The notes below the pieces were generated by a model. That model was not told where the DNA came from, did not search any database, and saw only the letters and a list, made by a program, of their open reading frames with translations. Position numbers and translations under genes: made by a program. A DNA stretch of 34,558 bases, taken from assembly GCA_964343305.1 (NCBI GenBank), contig CAYFJO010000067.1, positions 1 to 34,558 on the forward strand, written 5' to 3'. This stretch comes from CAYFJO01 sp964343305. Lineage in GTDB: Bacteria; Planctomycetota; Planctomycetia; Pirellulales; Pirellulaceae. Every line of letters begins with the position of its first letter. Within the stretch, counting starts at the first letter, position 1. Shown piece by piece: positions 7,583 to 17,108 of the stretch.

Positions 7583-10216
7583 ATGAACCATGTCAGGATG
7601 TTTCCCGTCGGTCTGCTTCTCGTCACGGCAATCACTTTCGCCGATGAGTCAAATCCAGCAACGGGGAATCTATCACAAGGTCTCGTTGGCCATTGGACGT
7701 TCGATGGTGACTTATACGACGTCAGCGGTTACGGCCGTCATGGCAAGTTTTCGCAGCCCGTGTTTGCGCCGGATCGACACGGTAAAAGCAGTGGTGCCTG
7801 GCAAGGCAATGGACGTTCCGGTTCGGTCAACATTGCGGACGCCAAAGCCTTTGACATGAACGATTCGCTGACGCTGTCGGCTTGGATCAAGCTTGCTAAT
7901 TATGTGGACGCGAAGGGCGACCACGGGATGATCATTTCCAAGTGGTTTGGTGCCAACAGTCCGCGGCAGCCAGTCGACAACGGCCAGTATTTTTTGACTC
8001 TCGGCGAAGACGGATGCTTAATCTTCCTTTGGGCGAACCATGATCTGGGACCAAAAACGGCGGTCGTGATAGACAGCGTGTCCAGTGAAACCACACTCCC
8101 GAAAAACGAATGGGTTCATGTCGCGGCGACTTTTCGCAAGGGACAAGCGACGCTATACGTCGGTGGACGACGTGACATAAGCAAGCAGTCGAAAATTACA
8201 TCGTTCACTCAAAGGGAATATCGTCATGACCACCTGCGGATCGGGGCCCATTTAAGTACTGCCGGGACGCCGCGATACATTTTAAATGGCGCGATCGACG
8301 ATGTGCGAATCTACAATCGAGCATTGCCCGACGACGAAATCACTGCCCTTGCAAACACGAACCCCGTCGATGAGACACTTCAGTTTTTTCTAAGCAAATC
8401 GTCTTTGGTTGTGGAAGGCAAGATCACACGTATCCAGAAGCCAATTGCCAACGATCCAAAGACAACCAATTTCGATGCCACATTTCAAGTTGGCGAAGTT
8501 CTTTATGGTCCCAAGGCTTCTCGGCACGAATTGAATGTACGAATTGTGCGTCGCGGATCGAGTGACGGTGACTCACCGAAAATGTCAGCAGGTTCAAAAT
8601 GGATACTGTTTTTGAAACCAACCACGGAAGGGCGCAATCCCGCCAAATGGCAGACCGTTGATCCGTGGTTTGGCGCGACGCCACATTCGACGGCGCTGGT
8701 CGATTCGTTAAGGCGATTGCGCGATGCTGAGGTGGACAAGTTAATTACAGTCAGTTGGGCTCCGCAACTTCACCGCGTGGGCATCGGCTGGGATCAAACG
8801 AGCGTCACTAACTACCTGAAGCGAATTCAAGTGCCTGTCGACGTTGAAAAGAGAATCGCCGAACTTGTCGAGCAATTGGATGCGGATGACTATCGACTGC
8901 GCGAGGAAGCCCAAAAACAATTGATCGGATTTGGCGCGATCGCACGGCCCGCCGTGTCGCAAGTCGCCACTGGCGGCAGCTTTGAAGCGAAGGCGCGAGC
9001 GCAAGCAATCCTCGAATCTCCCGCAATCGCTCATAATGAATCAGCTCTCGTGGCCTTGATGCGGGTTATCGCATTGCGACCACCCAAGGACTGTGTCCCG
9101 TTGCTTGTTGGAATCCTGCCACACTGCGTGAATCGGAGCTTGGAAACGACTGCGAAAGAGGCTCTCGCTGGTGTAGCAACTGCGGCGGATTTGCCGTATC
9201 TCAAACGCATCTTGGATGAGAGCGGACCACAAACTCAATGCATCGTCGTTGGCATTGTCGCCCAATTGCTTGGCACGGCACGAGCAAGCGAAATTTACGA
9301 GTTGCTTCAAAGCAAGAATGCGGAAGTTCGTTTCGCAACCGCGCGAGCCCTGCTCGACCTTGGAGATCGCAACTGTCTTTCCGCGCTGGTCGACTTGCTT
9401 GATAGCAACGATCTCTGTGGCCCTGCGGCAGCGACGTTGAGAACTGCAACCGGAAAGTCGTTCAGTTTTGATGAAGAACGAACGCCAGAGAGACGCCGCG
9501 AAGTCATCGCAGCGTGGCAAAAGTGGTTGGCCCAAAACGCCGGGCAAGCCGATCTTCGATTCCCAATTCAACTGCCTGATGAATCCGTGACTTCCGGCTT
9601 GGTGCTCCATTACACTTTTTCTCGCGCAGGTGAGCAGATCCAAGACCGCAGCGGCAACCAATATCACGGCATCATTCACCGTGCTCCCAAACGAGTGGAC
9701 GGCATCATTGGCAAAGCGTTGTCACTGGACGGAAAGCTGGACTATATCGACACAGGCTTAAAATACTCCGATTCGCTGAAGTCCTTCTGCATGTGGATTA
9801 GGTCCGACTTCAAAGCTGACCGGGCCGTAATTCCATTTGGCGTTCAAGATCCTGTCGATCAACGATTCTATTTCGGCTTCGACAAAGGCGGCGATCTTGG
9901 GCTTGGCCTTGGATCTTCCATGTTTGCCAAAGAAGCCAGCCGCAATCTCTCCAACCTCGACACAACCTGGCACCACTACGCACTCACCTGGAACGATTCA
10001 ACGATGAACTTGTACGTCGATGGCGTGCTGTGCGCCACAAAAACCGGAACGGCCAATCCCACGGGCAACTACTTCATTGGACAGCTCAACAGACCAAAAA
10101 TCCCCGGAGACTTCTCCGTCCACGGACTCATCGACGATGTCCGCTTCTACAACCGCATTTTATCAGAAAACGAAATCAGCACTCTCGTTCAAATGGGCAA
10201 TGCCGATAAGCGTTGA
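7583..10216 (+). CDS. Secreted LamG-HEAT-LamG multidomain protein
   Basis: An 877-residue protein with signal peptide (MNHVRMFPVGLLLVTAITFA). Four parts follow. The first is a LamG/concanavalin-like domain, about residues 30-255 (GLVGHWTFDGDLYDVSGYG ... IDDVRIYNRALPDDEITAL). The second is a beta-rich segment, about 265-390 (SSLVVEGKITRIQ ... FQVGEVLYGP). The third is a HEAT-like region, about 425-635, opening with AELVEQLDADDYRLREEAQK. The fourth is a second LamG domain, about 670-870 (GLVLHYTFSRAGEQ ... IDDVRFYNRILSENEISTL). LamG domains of this kind usually bind glycans or proteins outside the cell, and no catalytic site was seen. The start at 7583 is chosen for its leader and the GGAAAG just upstream. 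The next gene follows 31 bases after the stop, so 7583-12499 looks like a three-gene operon of exported proteins. Confidence 0.85.
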   Translation: MNHVRMFPVGLLLVTAITFADESNPATGNLSQGLVGHWTFDGDLYDVSGYGRHGKFSQPVFAPDRHGKSSGAWQGNGRSGSVNIADAKAFDMNDSLTLSAWIKLANYVDAKGDHGMIISKWFGANSPRQPVDNGQYFLTLGEDGCLIFLWANHDLGPKTAVVIDSVSSETTLPKNEWVHVAATFRKGQATLYVGGRRDISKQSKITSFTQREYRHDHLRIGAHLSTAGTPRYILNGAIDDVRIYNRALPDDEITALANTNPVDETLQFFLSKSSLVVEGKITRIQKPIANDPKTTNFDATFQVGEVLYGPKASRHELNVRIVRRGSSDGDSPKMSAGSKWILFLKPTTEGRNPAKWQTVDPWFGATPHSTALVDSLRRLRDAEVDKLITVSWAPQLHRVGIGWDQTSVTNYLKRIQVPVDVEKRIAELVEQLDADDYRLREEAQKQLIGFGAIARPAVSQVATGGSFEAKARAQAILESPAIAHNESALVALMRVIALRPPKDCVPLLVGILPHCVNRSLETTAKEALAGVATAADLPYLKRILDESGPQTQCIVVGIVAQLLGTARASEIYELLQSKNAEVRFATARALLDLGDRNCLSALVDLLDSNDLCGPAAATLRTATGKSFSFDEERTPERRREVIAAWQKWLAQNAGQADLRFPIQLPDESVTSGLVLHYTFSRAGEQIQDRSGNQYHGIIHRAPKRVDGIIGKALSLDGKLDYIDTGLKYSDSLKSFCMWIRSDFKADRAVIPFGVQDPVDQRFYFGFDKGGDLGLGLGSSMFAKEASRNLSNLDTTWHHYALTWNDSTMNLYVDGVLCATKTGTANPTGNYFIGQLNRPKIPGDFSVHGLIDDVRFYNRILSENEISTLVQMGNADKR

Positions 10217-10247
10217 ATTCAACAGGACAAGCAAAAAGTAAGACAAT

Positions 10248-11234
10248 ATGAACAAAGTCCTGCCTATTGTCCTGATTTGCGTTTCGTCATCGATCGTCTG
10301 GTCGGATGACGCGCCAGATGGAAACGCGCCGACGATCTTCGTGACGGGCGGCTACGGCAAGTCGAACAAGATTCCGGGTGTCGCAGCGTATGACGCAGAG
10401 GGCAACGAGCTTTGGCGGCGAGGAACATTTCCCGACTGGCCGGAGTGGGCGTTGCCACTGGCCAGCGGCAAGACGATCTTGGTTTGGGACTGCTATGAGA
10501 AAACTGAGCTGCTTGACAAACGCGGCAAAACGATCCGACTGTTGAAGCTCGATGTTGATTTGCAACACATGTACTGTCCGATGGAAGATCGGCCAGGTGA
10601 GTTGTTAGCGATCGGAAACACGAAAACGAAATTAGACGACAAGCGGCCTCGGCAATGGTGGCTCATCCGAACCAGGTGCGACTTTGAAAACGGCGAGATC
10701 AAGCAAGTCAAGAAAACTCCCTTGGTGCAACACAAGTTCAAGGGCGACTCTTGGTATCTCTTTGAAACGCCCGATAGAGATCTTTACTCGTATTTAGACG
10801 GCAGTGGCGTGGTACAATTGCCTGGCAAAGTGAAGGATTGGGAGCGGCGCGGCTTCGCCGAGTTCCATGGTTTGTTGCCGCTGGGGATGGACCGCTGGAT
10901 CGTGATCGACCGAGACCTCGATCTCAAATGCATCGACCGGGATGGCACCGAATTGTGGAAGCAGGAAAAGATTGGCAATGATGAGTTCGTGGCAATCGCC
11001 GTGGACGATTCTTATCGGATTTACGCCGTCGGTCGGTATAACGTCTTTATTTTTGATCAACAAGGTCGATTGAAAAAGTCGTTTCGGGCCGGCTCTTACC
11101 TCGGCGGGTACGCTCAACGGATTTATCTTGTTTCGAACAACCGCAAAAAGGACGGCGGCTCGAACGAAGGACACGAAGAGCCCACGCAGCTCGACAAGTC
11201 TTGTGTAAAACTACAGGGGAGCCTCAAGAAGTGA
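10248..11234 (+). CDS. Secreted beta-propeller-like protein (PQQ-like repeats)
   Basis: A 328-residue protein with signal peptide (MNKVLPIVLICVSSSIVWS). The body has repeated beta blades of the kind seen in PQQ-like or BamB-like propellers: GVAAYDAEGNELWRRG, ILVWDCYEKTELLDKRGK, DLKCIDRDGTELWKQE and YNVFIFDQQGRLKKSF. The W and D/G positions that end each blade are visible in at least four repeats. No PQQ-dehydrogenase catalytic residues were identified, so a binding role is more likely than an enzymatic one. The stop codon overlaps the GTG start of the next gene, which implies coupled translation. The family is inferred from the repeat pattern and no close relative was recognised. Confidence 0.75.
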   Translation: MNKVLPIVLICVSSSIVWSDDAPDGNAPTIFVTGGYGKSNKIPGVAAYDAEGNELWRRGTFPDWPEWALPLASGKTILVWDCYEKTELLDKRGKTIRLLKLDVDLQHMYCPMEDRPGELLAIGNTKTKLDDKRPRQWWLIRTRCDFENGEIKQVKKTPLVQHKFKGDSWYLFETPDRDLYSYLDGSGVVQLPGKVKDWERRGFAEFHGLLPLGMDRWIVIDRDLDLKCIDRDGTELWKQEKIGNDEFVAIAVDDSYRIYAVGRYNVFIFDQQGRLKKSFRAGSYLGGYAQRIYLVSNNRKKDGGSNEGHEEPTQLDKSCVKLQGSLKK

Positions 11235-12499
11235 AAGTAATATCTGTGCACTTGGCAATTCTTCTATTGTTCTCGGCACAAGCATTTGCCGCGGATGATC
11301 TGCAAGACCTCGTGTTGCTTAAGAAAGGCAGCGAGAACGCTTTCGCTTGGAGCCTGTCTCAGCTTCCTTCAGAGCGAGAGCATCTGGATCTGATACTCGT
11401 GATAAAGAATACCGGCGCGAAGTGGATCGACCTCAAGGGAGTTGATGCTTCCCATGTGGAGCTTGTTTCGTCAGCCGGAAAACGATTGAAGATCTGGCGA
11501 GCCACTGGACTCGACGGCATTGCACACGGCGAAATTGTCATTGGTCATATTTACGTCCAAGGTCCCTGGTCAGATCAAGTCACCTATTCGTTACGTTTGA
11601 AGCCGAGAAAGGGCGCTTTCGAACCCGTCGCGTTGCAAGCCGATGGACTCACATTCAAGATTCCCGCAAAACGAAAGGGAATTGAGGTTGATGACTCGAA
11701 ACGAGAGAAGAGCACAGGCATTCAGAGTTTCGGGCAGATTCCCAATGACGTGACGATCATCAAAACATTCAAGTACAGCGAAACCCAGATGCTGCGCGAC
11801 TTGCAGGCAATTGGGATCAACGTGGAAGGTATCACCAAGGGTCGCCTCAAGAGCGGCGAGGACTTTGTCGGTGGGATGACTGTCGTTGCAAAGAATCTTC
11901 ACGGTACGGCGGACGCGCCATTTTCGCGGAGCGCGTTTACTTTGAACGACCCGCTTGGAATTCGGATTACGTTCGATGAGCCCAAAGCGCTGGTCGCGAT
12001 GACACTGATCGGCCCAACGACGAACACCGATGCGAAATTAAAACTGGTTTTCTACGATGTGGATGGCAAAGAGCTGGCCACAGAAAACGCGGACACTCGG
12101 CACGTAAAGAATGACGGATTTGACAGCCGCGGCGCTGTGTTTCGTGGACTGTCCACTGAGCAAGCCAACATCAAGTCTGTTGCGTTAGTTCCAACCGAAC
12201 TGAGCGAAAAGCAACGCATCGTGATCGCCGGCATCGACTATCTCTGTTTGAGCGACAAGCCGATTGAGACGGGCAAGCCAAAGAATCTCGACTCACTCGT
12301 CGCGAAACTTTCGAGCGACGAGTTTAGTGTTCGCCGCAATGCGGAAGAGGAACTGGTGTCGCTCGGACCGGCGGTTTTGCGATTCTTGCCAGATCCCGCC
12401 AACGAAAAGGACGCGGAAACGAAATTTCGTTTAGAGTCGGTTGTGACACGAATTACGAAGTCTCGTTCGAATCCAACTCCCAACGGAAACATTGATTGA
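11231..12499 (+). CDS. Secreted protein with short HEAT-like tail, unknown function
   Basis: A 422-residue protein. The start is a GTG at 11231 that overlaps the TGA of the upstream gene. An AGGGGAG site lies about 9 bases before it, and a clean signal peptide follows (VKVISVHLAILLLFSAQAFA). An upstream ATG in frame at 11201 would put ten charged or polar residues before the leader and is less likely. Residues about 25-150 form an unrecognised beta-rich domain. About 210-350 is another beta-rich domain (LGIRITFDEPKALVAMTLIG). The end (LDSLVAKLSSDEFSVRRNAE ... LGPAVLRFL) is the short helical 'split-and-weigh' motif common in planctomycete proteins. The same motif occurs in the LamG-HEAT protein two genes upstream, which supports a shared role for the operon. 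No enzyme motif was seen. Confidence 0.75.
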   Translation: MKVISVHLAILLLFSAQAFAADDLQDLVLLKKGSENAFAWSLSQLPSEREHLDLILVIKNTGAKWIDLKGVDASHVELVSSAGKRLKIWRATGLDGIAHGEIVIGHIYVQGPWSDQVTYSLRLKPRKGAFEPVALQADGLTFKIPAKRKGIEVDDSKREKSTGIQSFGQIPNDVTIIKTFKYSETQMLRDLQAIGINVEGITKGRLKSGEDFVGGMTVVAKNLHGTADAPFSRSAFTLNDPLGIRITFDEPKALVAMTLIGPTTNTDAKLKLVFYDVDGKELATENADTRHVKNDGFDSRGAVFRGLSTEQANIKSVALVPTELSEKQRIVIAGIDYLCLSDKPIETGKPKNLDSLVAKLSSDEFSVRRNAEEELVSLGPAVLRFLPDPANEKDAETKFRLESVVTRITKSRSNPTPNGNID

Positions 12500-12547
12500 C
12501 GCCTGAATTGACCACAACTTTACCAGCGGACAATCCAGAACAAGTTT

Positions 12548-14156
12548 TCAGTTTTCAATCGACTTTCGCAATCCGCGTATGAGTTCAGTTACACTCGTTC
12601 GATACTGCTTGGCCGACTTGGATTCGCGAAGCGTCTTTTCTAGCGATTCGTGAAACTGTTCGAGTTGGGCAACCACTTTTCTCAATTCAATCAGGTCATT
12701 CTCCTCTAACAGCATCGGTCCGGGGATGAACCAGCGTCGATACTTCATGCGTTCGTATCGTGTGAACGCGACGAGTAGCGGGCTGACGTCGGGGACATCT
12801 CCTGGGCCACTTATTTGTGCGTGGTTGCCGTTGACGCTCAGCCGTCCACGAGACAATATCGCGTCCAAATTCTCACCCATTACGATTTGGGGTAGAGAGC
12901 CCTTGGCGTCTTCGAAGACCGCCGTCGACACTTCGCTGTCGAGCTTTTCGTCCGCTTGTCCCAAAGCATTTCGAAATCGGTGGCCGAAAAGGAAGAAATC
13001 GGCGAACGTTCGCGCATCGCGCTGCTGGTCATCCGTTAAAGAGTCGGGATAGACGGCGGCGACAAGTTTGCTCGCATCACCTTGTTTCACCAGGTCGTAA
13101 ATACGCCGCTGCAATGCTATCGGGCTGTGTACCCCCTTCGCTTTGTGTAGGCCAAGTGCTTCCGGTCTTTTGAAACAGTCCAACGCATGCTCCGCGTGAA
13201 GACGAAGCACCTCATTCTGATCCATCACCGCAAGGCGGAGAACTCTTTCGGCGCGCGCTCCCCCGATCATGACCAACGACGAAATCACGTGGTGTCGAAA
13301 TTCTACATTCTTGTCCCAACGCCGAACGTCGACATCGTTCAGCAGTTTTGCAAGTGGCTCAACCGTGGCCAGATCGCGAAACTCTCCAATTGCATTGACC
13401 GCCGCAGTGCGCACTCCGACCGATTCATCGTCGAGCAACGCGAGTAGCGGTTTGAGGGCGCGTCGATCTGCAATTTCTCCCAAAGCAAAGGCTACGTGCT
13501 GCCGCATGTATTTTTCTTGGTGCTTGAGCAAGGGGATCAGATGCGGGGCCGCTCGTTGGTCACCAAGTTCGCCCAGCGCGCCCATCACGTCGAATGGTTC
13601 TTTGGTCAATAAGTCGATCAGCGGTTCAACGGCTTTTGGGTCTTGAATGTGTCCTAGTGCGCTGACCGCACTTTCGCGAACATGATCTTCATCGTCATCG
13701 AGCGCTCGAAGTAACGGATCAATGGCTCGTCCGTCTCGGATTTCGCCCAGTGCAAGAATCGCTCGTTGGCGCAAAAGACCATCCTCTTTGCTTAACAGCG
13801 CGAGAAGCGATGCAACGGCTGGCTTTCCGATTTGCTCCAGCGCCCAACTCGCTTTGGTGCTGACGTGCGTATCAAACTCTCCACCTGGCAGAATTGCATC
13901 ATCACGCAGCATCTTCATGAGTACAGGAATTGCACCTTTCGCGTCCGCACCGAGTTTTCCCAGAGCTACTGCCGCCGCCGCGCGTTCTCGTGGCTTCGGC
14001 GAACTTAGCTGATCAACCAGCCGCTTAAAATCTGCAGCGGCAATCTTTGGAGCGGTCTCTTCCCTCTGAGGTTTTTGGCGTCTGGGCGGGCAACGTTGAG
14101 TTGCACGCAAACGCGAAAGTCAGAACGAGCAGATGCGTCTTAAAGCCTGACAACAA
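12548..14156 (-). CDS. Secreted HEAT-repeat protein with an apparent frameshift after the signal peptide
   Basis: The main frame runs from 14110 (a TTG) down to 12548, giving 520 residues. About 8 HEAT/PBS-lyase repeats come first (AAAVALGKLGADAKGAIPV, QRAILALGEIRDGRAIDPL, RESAVSALGHIQDPKAVEPL, AFALGEIADRRALKPLLAL). An unrecognised helical C-terminal domain of ~190 residues follows. That frame has no sensible N-terminus. One frame over, 14156 to about 14077 encodes a clear signal peptide (LLSGFKTHLLVLTFAFACNS then TLPAQTPK). Removing one A from the run of five at 14072-14076 (T on the plus strand) joins the two smoothly as TPKPQREETAPKIAAADF. The leader frame has no ATG; TTG at 14156 is the best start. 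It may be a sequencing error, a real mutation or slippage. The gene is convergent with the operon at 7583-12499. Confidence 0.8.
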
Positions 14157-14379
14157 GGATTGAAGAATATATGTCGTAACTTGCTCCTGCTGCGTATGTT
14201 CGCGTGTCAGGCGTCCATGTCAAATTGAATTGATGAACGACTACATTCTACGCCAACGTCGGGACGAGCCCAGCTAACCCGACTGTCATTCAAGAAGCAA
14301 ATCGATTGCGGAACTACATCAGTAGGATGCGCGTCCATCAAAGTGCGGCTCGAATCTCGCCAAAATGAAAGGACATAAT

Positions 14380-15879
14380 ATGCGTCATTTCTCACATTTA
14401 GCAATTCTGGTTTGTGGATTACTCAGCCTAACGACTGGTCGGGCGGAAAATGAATTGCCAGCGACGAACCATACAGTGACGCAGCCTGTGTATTACGATG
14501 CAAGCAGCGGAACGCTACCAACCGAGCAGGGGTTTCGGTTGATCGACAGCAGCTTGGACAACGCACCGCCACGTGTTGACAAAGGTGTGTTGGTGCAAGG
14601 CGCGACTTCGATGAGTGGCTACCAATACTGGAGTGCGAGTCACATTCCACTCGACTTCCGCCCTGAAGGTAGCGGACTCAACGCCGAGTGGATTATTCGG
14701 GTCGAGAAATCTAACTACGACAGGAGTGTCCAATACACTGGCTGGACCGCCGCATTTTACGATCGGCATGGTCATGGTTTTTTCGTCTTCCTTGCCGAGA
14801 ATCACCTGGTGCTGCACAACGCCCACTCTGATCCTGATCCGTCGGTCGTCGAGTTCAAGACGACGGATGCTCTTCATCACTATCGTTTTGTCGTTGATGA
14901 CGACCGTGGGATGATTTTCGTGGACGGCGATACGACGCCTTTACTGACGAAACCCGTCGGCGAGGCGAATTCTCCGAAATCGAATTTCAATCGTGTTCGC
15001 TTTGGAGACTGGACGAAGCTGGCGGGCAGCAAAACTCAGTTACGAGCTTTCGCTTACTCGTCGAACGCCAGTATGAAGTCCCCATTTCATCCAGCGACGT
15101 TGACAAAGCGCTTGCAACAAGGTTTGCAACTGCATTACGCGTTCGATGTGCAACGCGCGGACAACGTTGAGATTGACGAGAGCGATCGTGGTAACAATGC
15201 AAAGATCCACGGGGTGAGGTGGACGAAAGATGGTGCAGTGGGTGGCGCGATTGAATTTGACGGTAAGGACGATCATCTGGAATTGGGCACTAACTCTCCG
15301 CTCAGGCAATCTTCCGTCGTGACGTACAGTTTTTGGGTGCGGATGCACGGCGACAAGCCTGGCGGTCAAGTGCTTGGCTTAGGCGCAAAAGGCGGTTGCG
15401 GCTTGGGCCACATCGTTGTCGCTTACAATTGGCTTCAATTCGTCTGGACACCGACGCTTCCAGAGCGGGACACGTCGGCACTCTACAAAGGCCCTGCCAT
15501 TGCGCTAGACAAATGGCATCACATTGTCGTGTCGCTCGACTATCCAAATCGGAGCGTCAAGTTTTTCGTCGATGCCGTGCCGATCGAACACATTGATGTT
15601 GCAGACAGCATCGACAACAAACCGCCGACCGATTGGACACCCTCTGATGTTTACAGCATCGGACAGCCAGACACGGTCGGAGCGGTTGTCGTCAATGACG
15701 AGTGGCGTCGTTTCCAAGGTACACTCGATGAATTGCGAGTCTATGACCGAATGCTTAGCTCTGCTGAAATTGCGGCGCTGTTTCGACAGCGACACAAGAA
15801 CGTCAAACAACCGCGAGACTCGATTCCAGATAACCTTTTCAGAGGATCGATGAGGAATCCGCTTTTCGGATGCTCCTAA
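14380..15879 (+). CDS. Secreted protein with two concanavalin-like (LamG) domains
   Basis: A 499-residue protein. The ATG at 14380 is preferred to the one at 14365 because GAAAGGA then sits 6 bases upstream and the signal peptide (MRHFSHLAILVCGLLSLTTG) starts at once. Residues about 25-235 form a first beta-sandwich domain (WIIRVEKSNYDRSVQYTGW, FYDRHGHGFFVFLAENHLVL). Residues about 250-480 form a typical LamG domain (GLQLHYAFDVQRADNVEIDE, AIEFDGKDDHLELG, DKWHHIVVSLDYPNRSVKFF, LDELRVYDRMLSSAEIAAL). The second domain is close in pattern to the LamG domains of the 7583 gene, so the two probably belong to one functional group. It likely binds glycan or protein outside the cell. The stop overlaps by four bases the end of the convergent sulfatase-like gene. 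Confidence 0.85.
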   Translation: MRHFSHLAILVCGLLSLTTGRAENELPATNHTVTQPVYYDASSGTLPTEQGFRLIDSSLDNAPPRVDKGVLVQGATSMSGYQYWSASHIPLDFRPEGSGLNAEWIIRVEKSNYDRSVQYTGWTAAFYDRHGHGFFVFLAENHLVLHNAHSDPDPSVVEFKTTDALHHYRFVVDDDRGMIFVDGDTTPLLTKPVGEANSPKSNFNRVRFGDWTKLAGSKTQLRAFAYSSNASMKSPFHPATLTKRLQQGLQLHYAFDVQRADNVEIDESDRGNNAKIHGVRWTKDGAVGGAIEFDGKDDHLELGTNSPLRQSSVVTYSFWVRMHGDKPGGQVLGLGAKGGCGLGHIVVAYNWLQFVWTPTLPERDTSALYKGPAIALDKWHHIVVSLDYPNRSVKFFVDAVPIEHIDVADSIDNKPPTDWTPSDVYSIGQPDTVGAVVVNDEWRRFQGTLDELRVYDRMLSSAEIAALFRQRHKNVKQPRDSIPDNLFRGSMRNPLFGCS

Positions 15880-17063
15880 TCTAGTCCATCTAGCAAGACT
15901 TCTGAGAGCGGCGAAAGGGACGTGAAGTCATTGGCCTGCGCGGCTTGGGAGAACTCATTCAACCTGGCGCTCAGTTCTTCAACGACGTCCTCGCAACGGT
16001 CAGAGACTTCGTTCATCTCCCAGCGATCATCTGGTTTCACAAACAAATCGTTCCGGCCTTCACCTTGCCGCATAAACCAGGCGGGGGTTCGTATGGCCTG
16101 CTCGTGATCGGTGACCGCGCAAACTCGATCTCGTTGGACATCTTCGATGAGCGGTTGCGTGGGAGCACCAAACCACTTGCACAACATCGCAAACAAATCC
16201 GCCGGTTGAACGAAGTTGTGCCGGCGTTGTGCCGCACGATTTGCGTTTGGCGTGCGGACCAACCAGGGCACGTGTAAGGATTCGCCGTACAGCGCTTCGT
16301 CAGCATCGCCGACTTGACCGTGTTCGCCGAGAGGAAAACCACGTGGCGACGTGAACACGAGCATGACGTCCTCGCGCATCGTCGAAACGACATCAAGCAA
16401 CGCTCCGACGCAAAGGTCACAAACGACGACTTGTCCGGCATAGGCGTGCGTCATCCCCAACACGTCGTCCGGATCGGCGTCGTCCGCCAATTTCATTGCT
16501 GGCGGCCGAACCACGTCCGGCGGTGTCGGATCCTCTTCATCGGCAAACTGCTGGCGCAGTTCCAGCGGCGCATCCCACGGACCGCTCATACCGCTGGCAT
16601 GAAACCAAAACAGGAAGGGCGCACTGAGCGATTGCAGTTTTTCAATCGCCGCGGCAAAACTGCGAGCGAGTTGCGTGTCGTCAATCGATGCGGCTGTTTG
16701 AAACTCGCGGGTCGGCAATTGGGCAACCTCGGCAAAGCAACTGGCAACACTCGTTGAGCACACTGTCGCTTCGTCCGACATCAACGAAGTGTGAATTCCT
16801 CGTTCGGCCAACACAGCCGGCAGCGTCTTCGGCTCAGTCGGCATTGCGTTACAAGCCGCATGTTGTCCCTGCCAATAGCTACGATAAACCCGATCCAGTG
16901 TTAGCGAATCCGATATCGCCCACTCGTACAGCATCGACTCGACCGCAAGTTGATTCAGACAGGGCGTTTCAATCCACGTATTTCCATACGATCCCAAATA
17001 ACCCGCGCCCAAACGATCGACGACTACGACAATCGCACTCTTCGAAGCAACTTCACTCGCCAT
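15876..17063 (-). CDS. Sulfatase-fold protein lacking the catalytic residues
   Basis: A 395-residue protein with the layout of type I sulfatases/alkaline phosphatases but with the active site changed. The N-terminal strand reads VVVVDRLGAGYLGSYGN, where active enzymes have a DD pair before the GxYG. The formylglycine signature CxPxR is replaced by LTLDR (about residues 54-58), so there is no cysteine or serine to convert. The later SDHG metal motif is SPRG (about residue 240), while the following LGEHG remains. No signal peptide is present, unlike typical planctomycete sulfatases, so it should be cytoplasmic. AGGA precedes the ATG. The fold assignment is good. Sulfatase activity is very unlikely. 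It may be a binding protein, a regulator, or an enzyme with other chemistry. It lies 45 bases downstream of the DUF1598-type gene, so the two may be co-transcribed. Confidence 0.75.
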   Translation of the reverse strand: MASEVASKSAIVVVVDRLGAGYLGSYGNTWIETPCLNQLAVESMLYEWAISDSLTLDRVYRSYWQGQHAACNAMPTEPKTLPAVLAERGIHTSLMSDEATVCSTSVASCFAEVAQLPTREFQTAASIDDTQLARSFAAAIEKLQSLSAPFLFWFHASGMSGPWDAPLELRQQFADEEDPTPPDVVRPPAMKLADDADPDDVLGMTHAYAGQVVVCDLCVGALLDVVSTMREDVMLVFTSPRGFPLGEHGQVGDADEALYGESLHVPWLVRTPNANRAAQRRHNFVQPADLFAMLCKWFGAPTQPLIEDVQRDRVCAVTDHEQAIRTPAWFMRQGEGRNDLFVKPDDRWEMNEVSDRCEDVVEELSARLNEFSQAAQANDFTSLSPLSEVLLDGLD

Positions 17064-17108
17064 ATTGAATTCCTGGTGACTTTCACCAAGTGCAGAACAT
17101 CGAGTGTG

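Noticed and set aside
9041..9679. Minus-strand frame of 212 codons under the LamG-HEAT gene
   Set aside because: The plus strand encodes HEAT and LamG motifs continuously; the antisense frame shows none.
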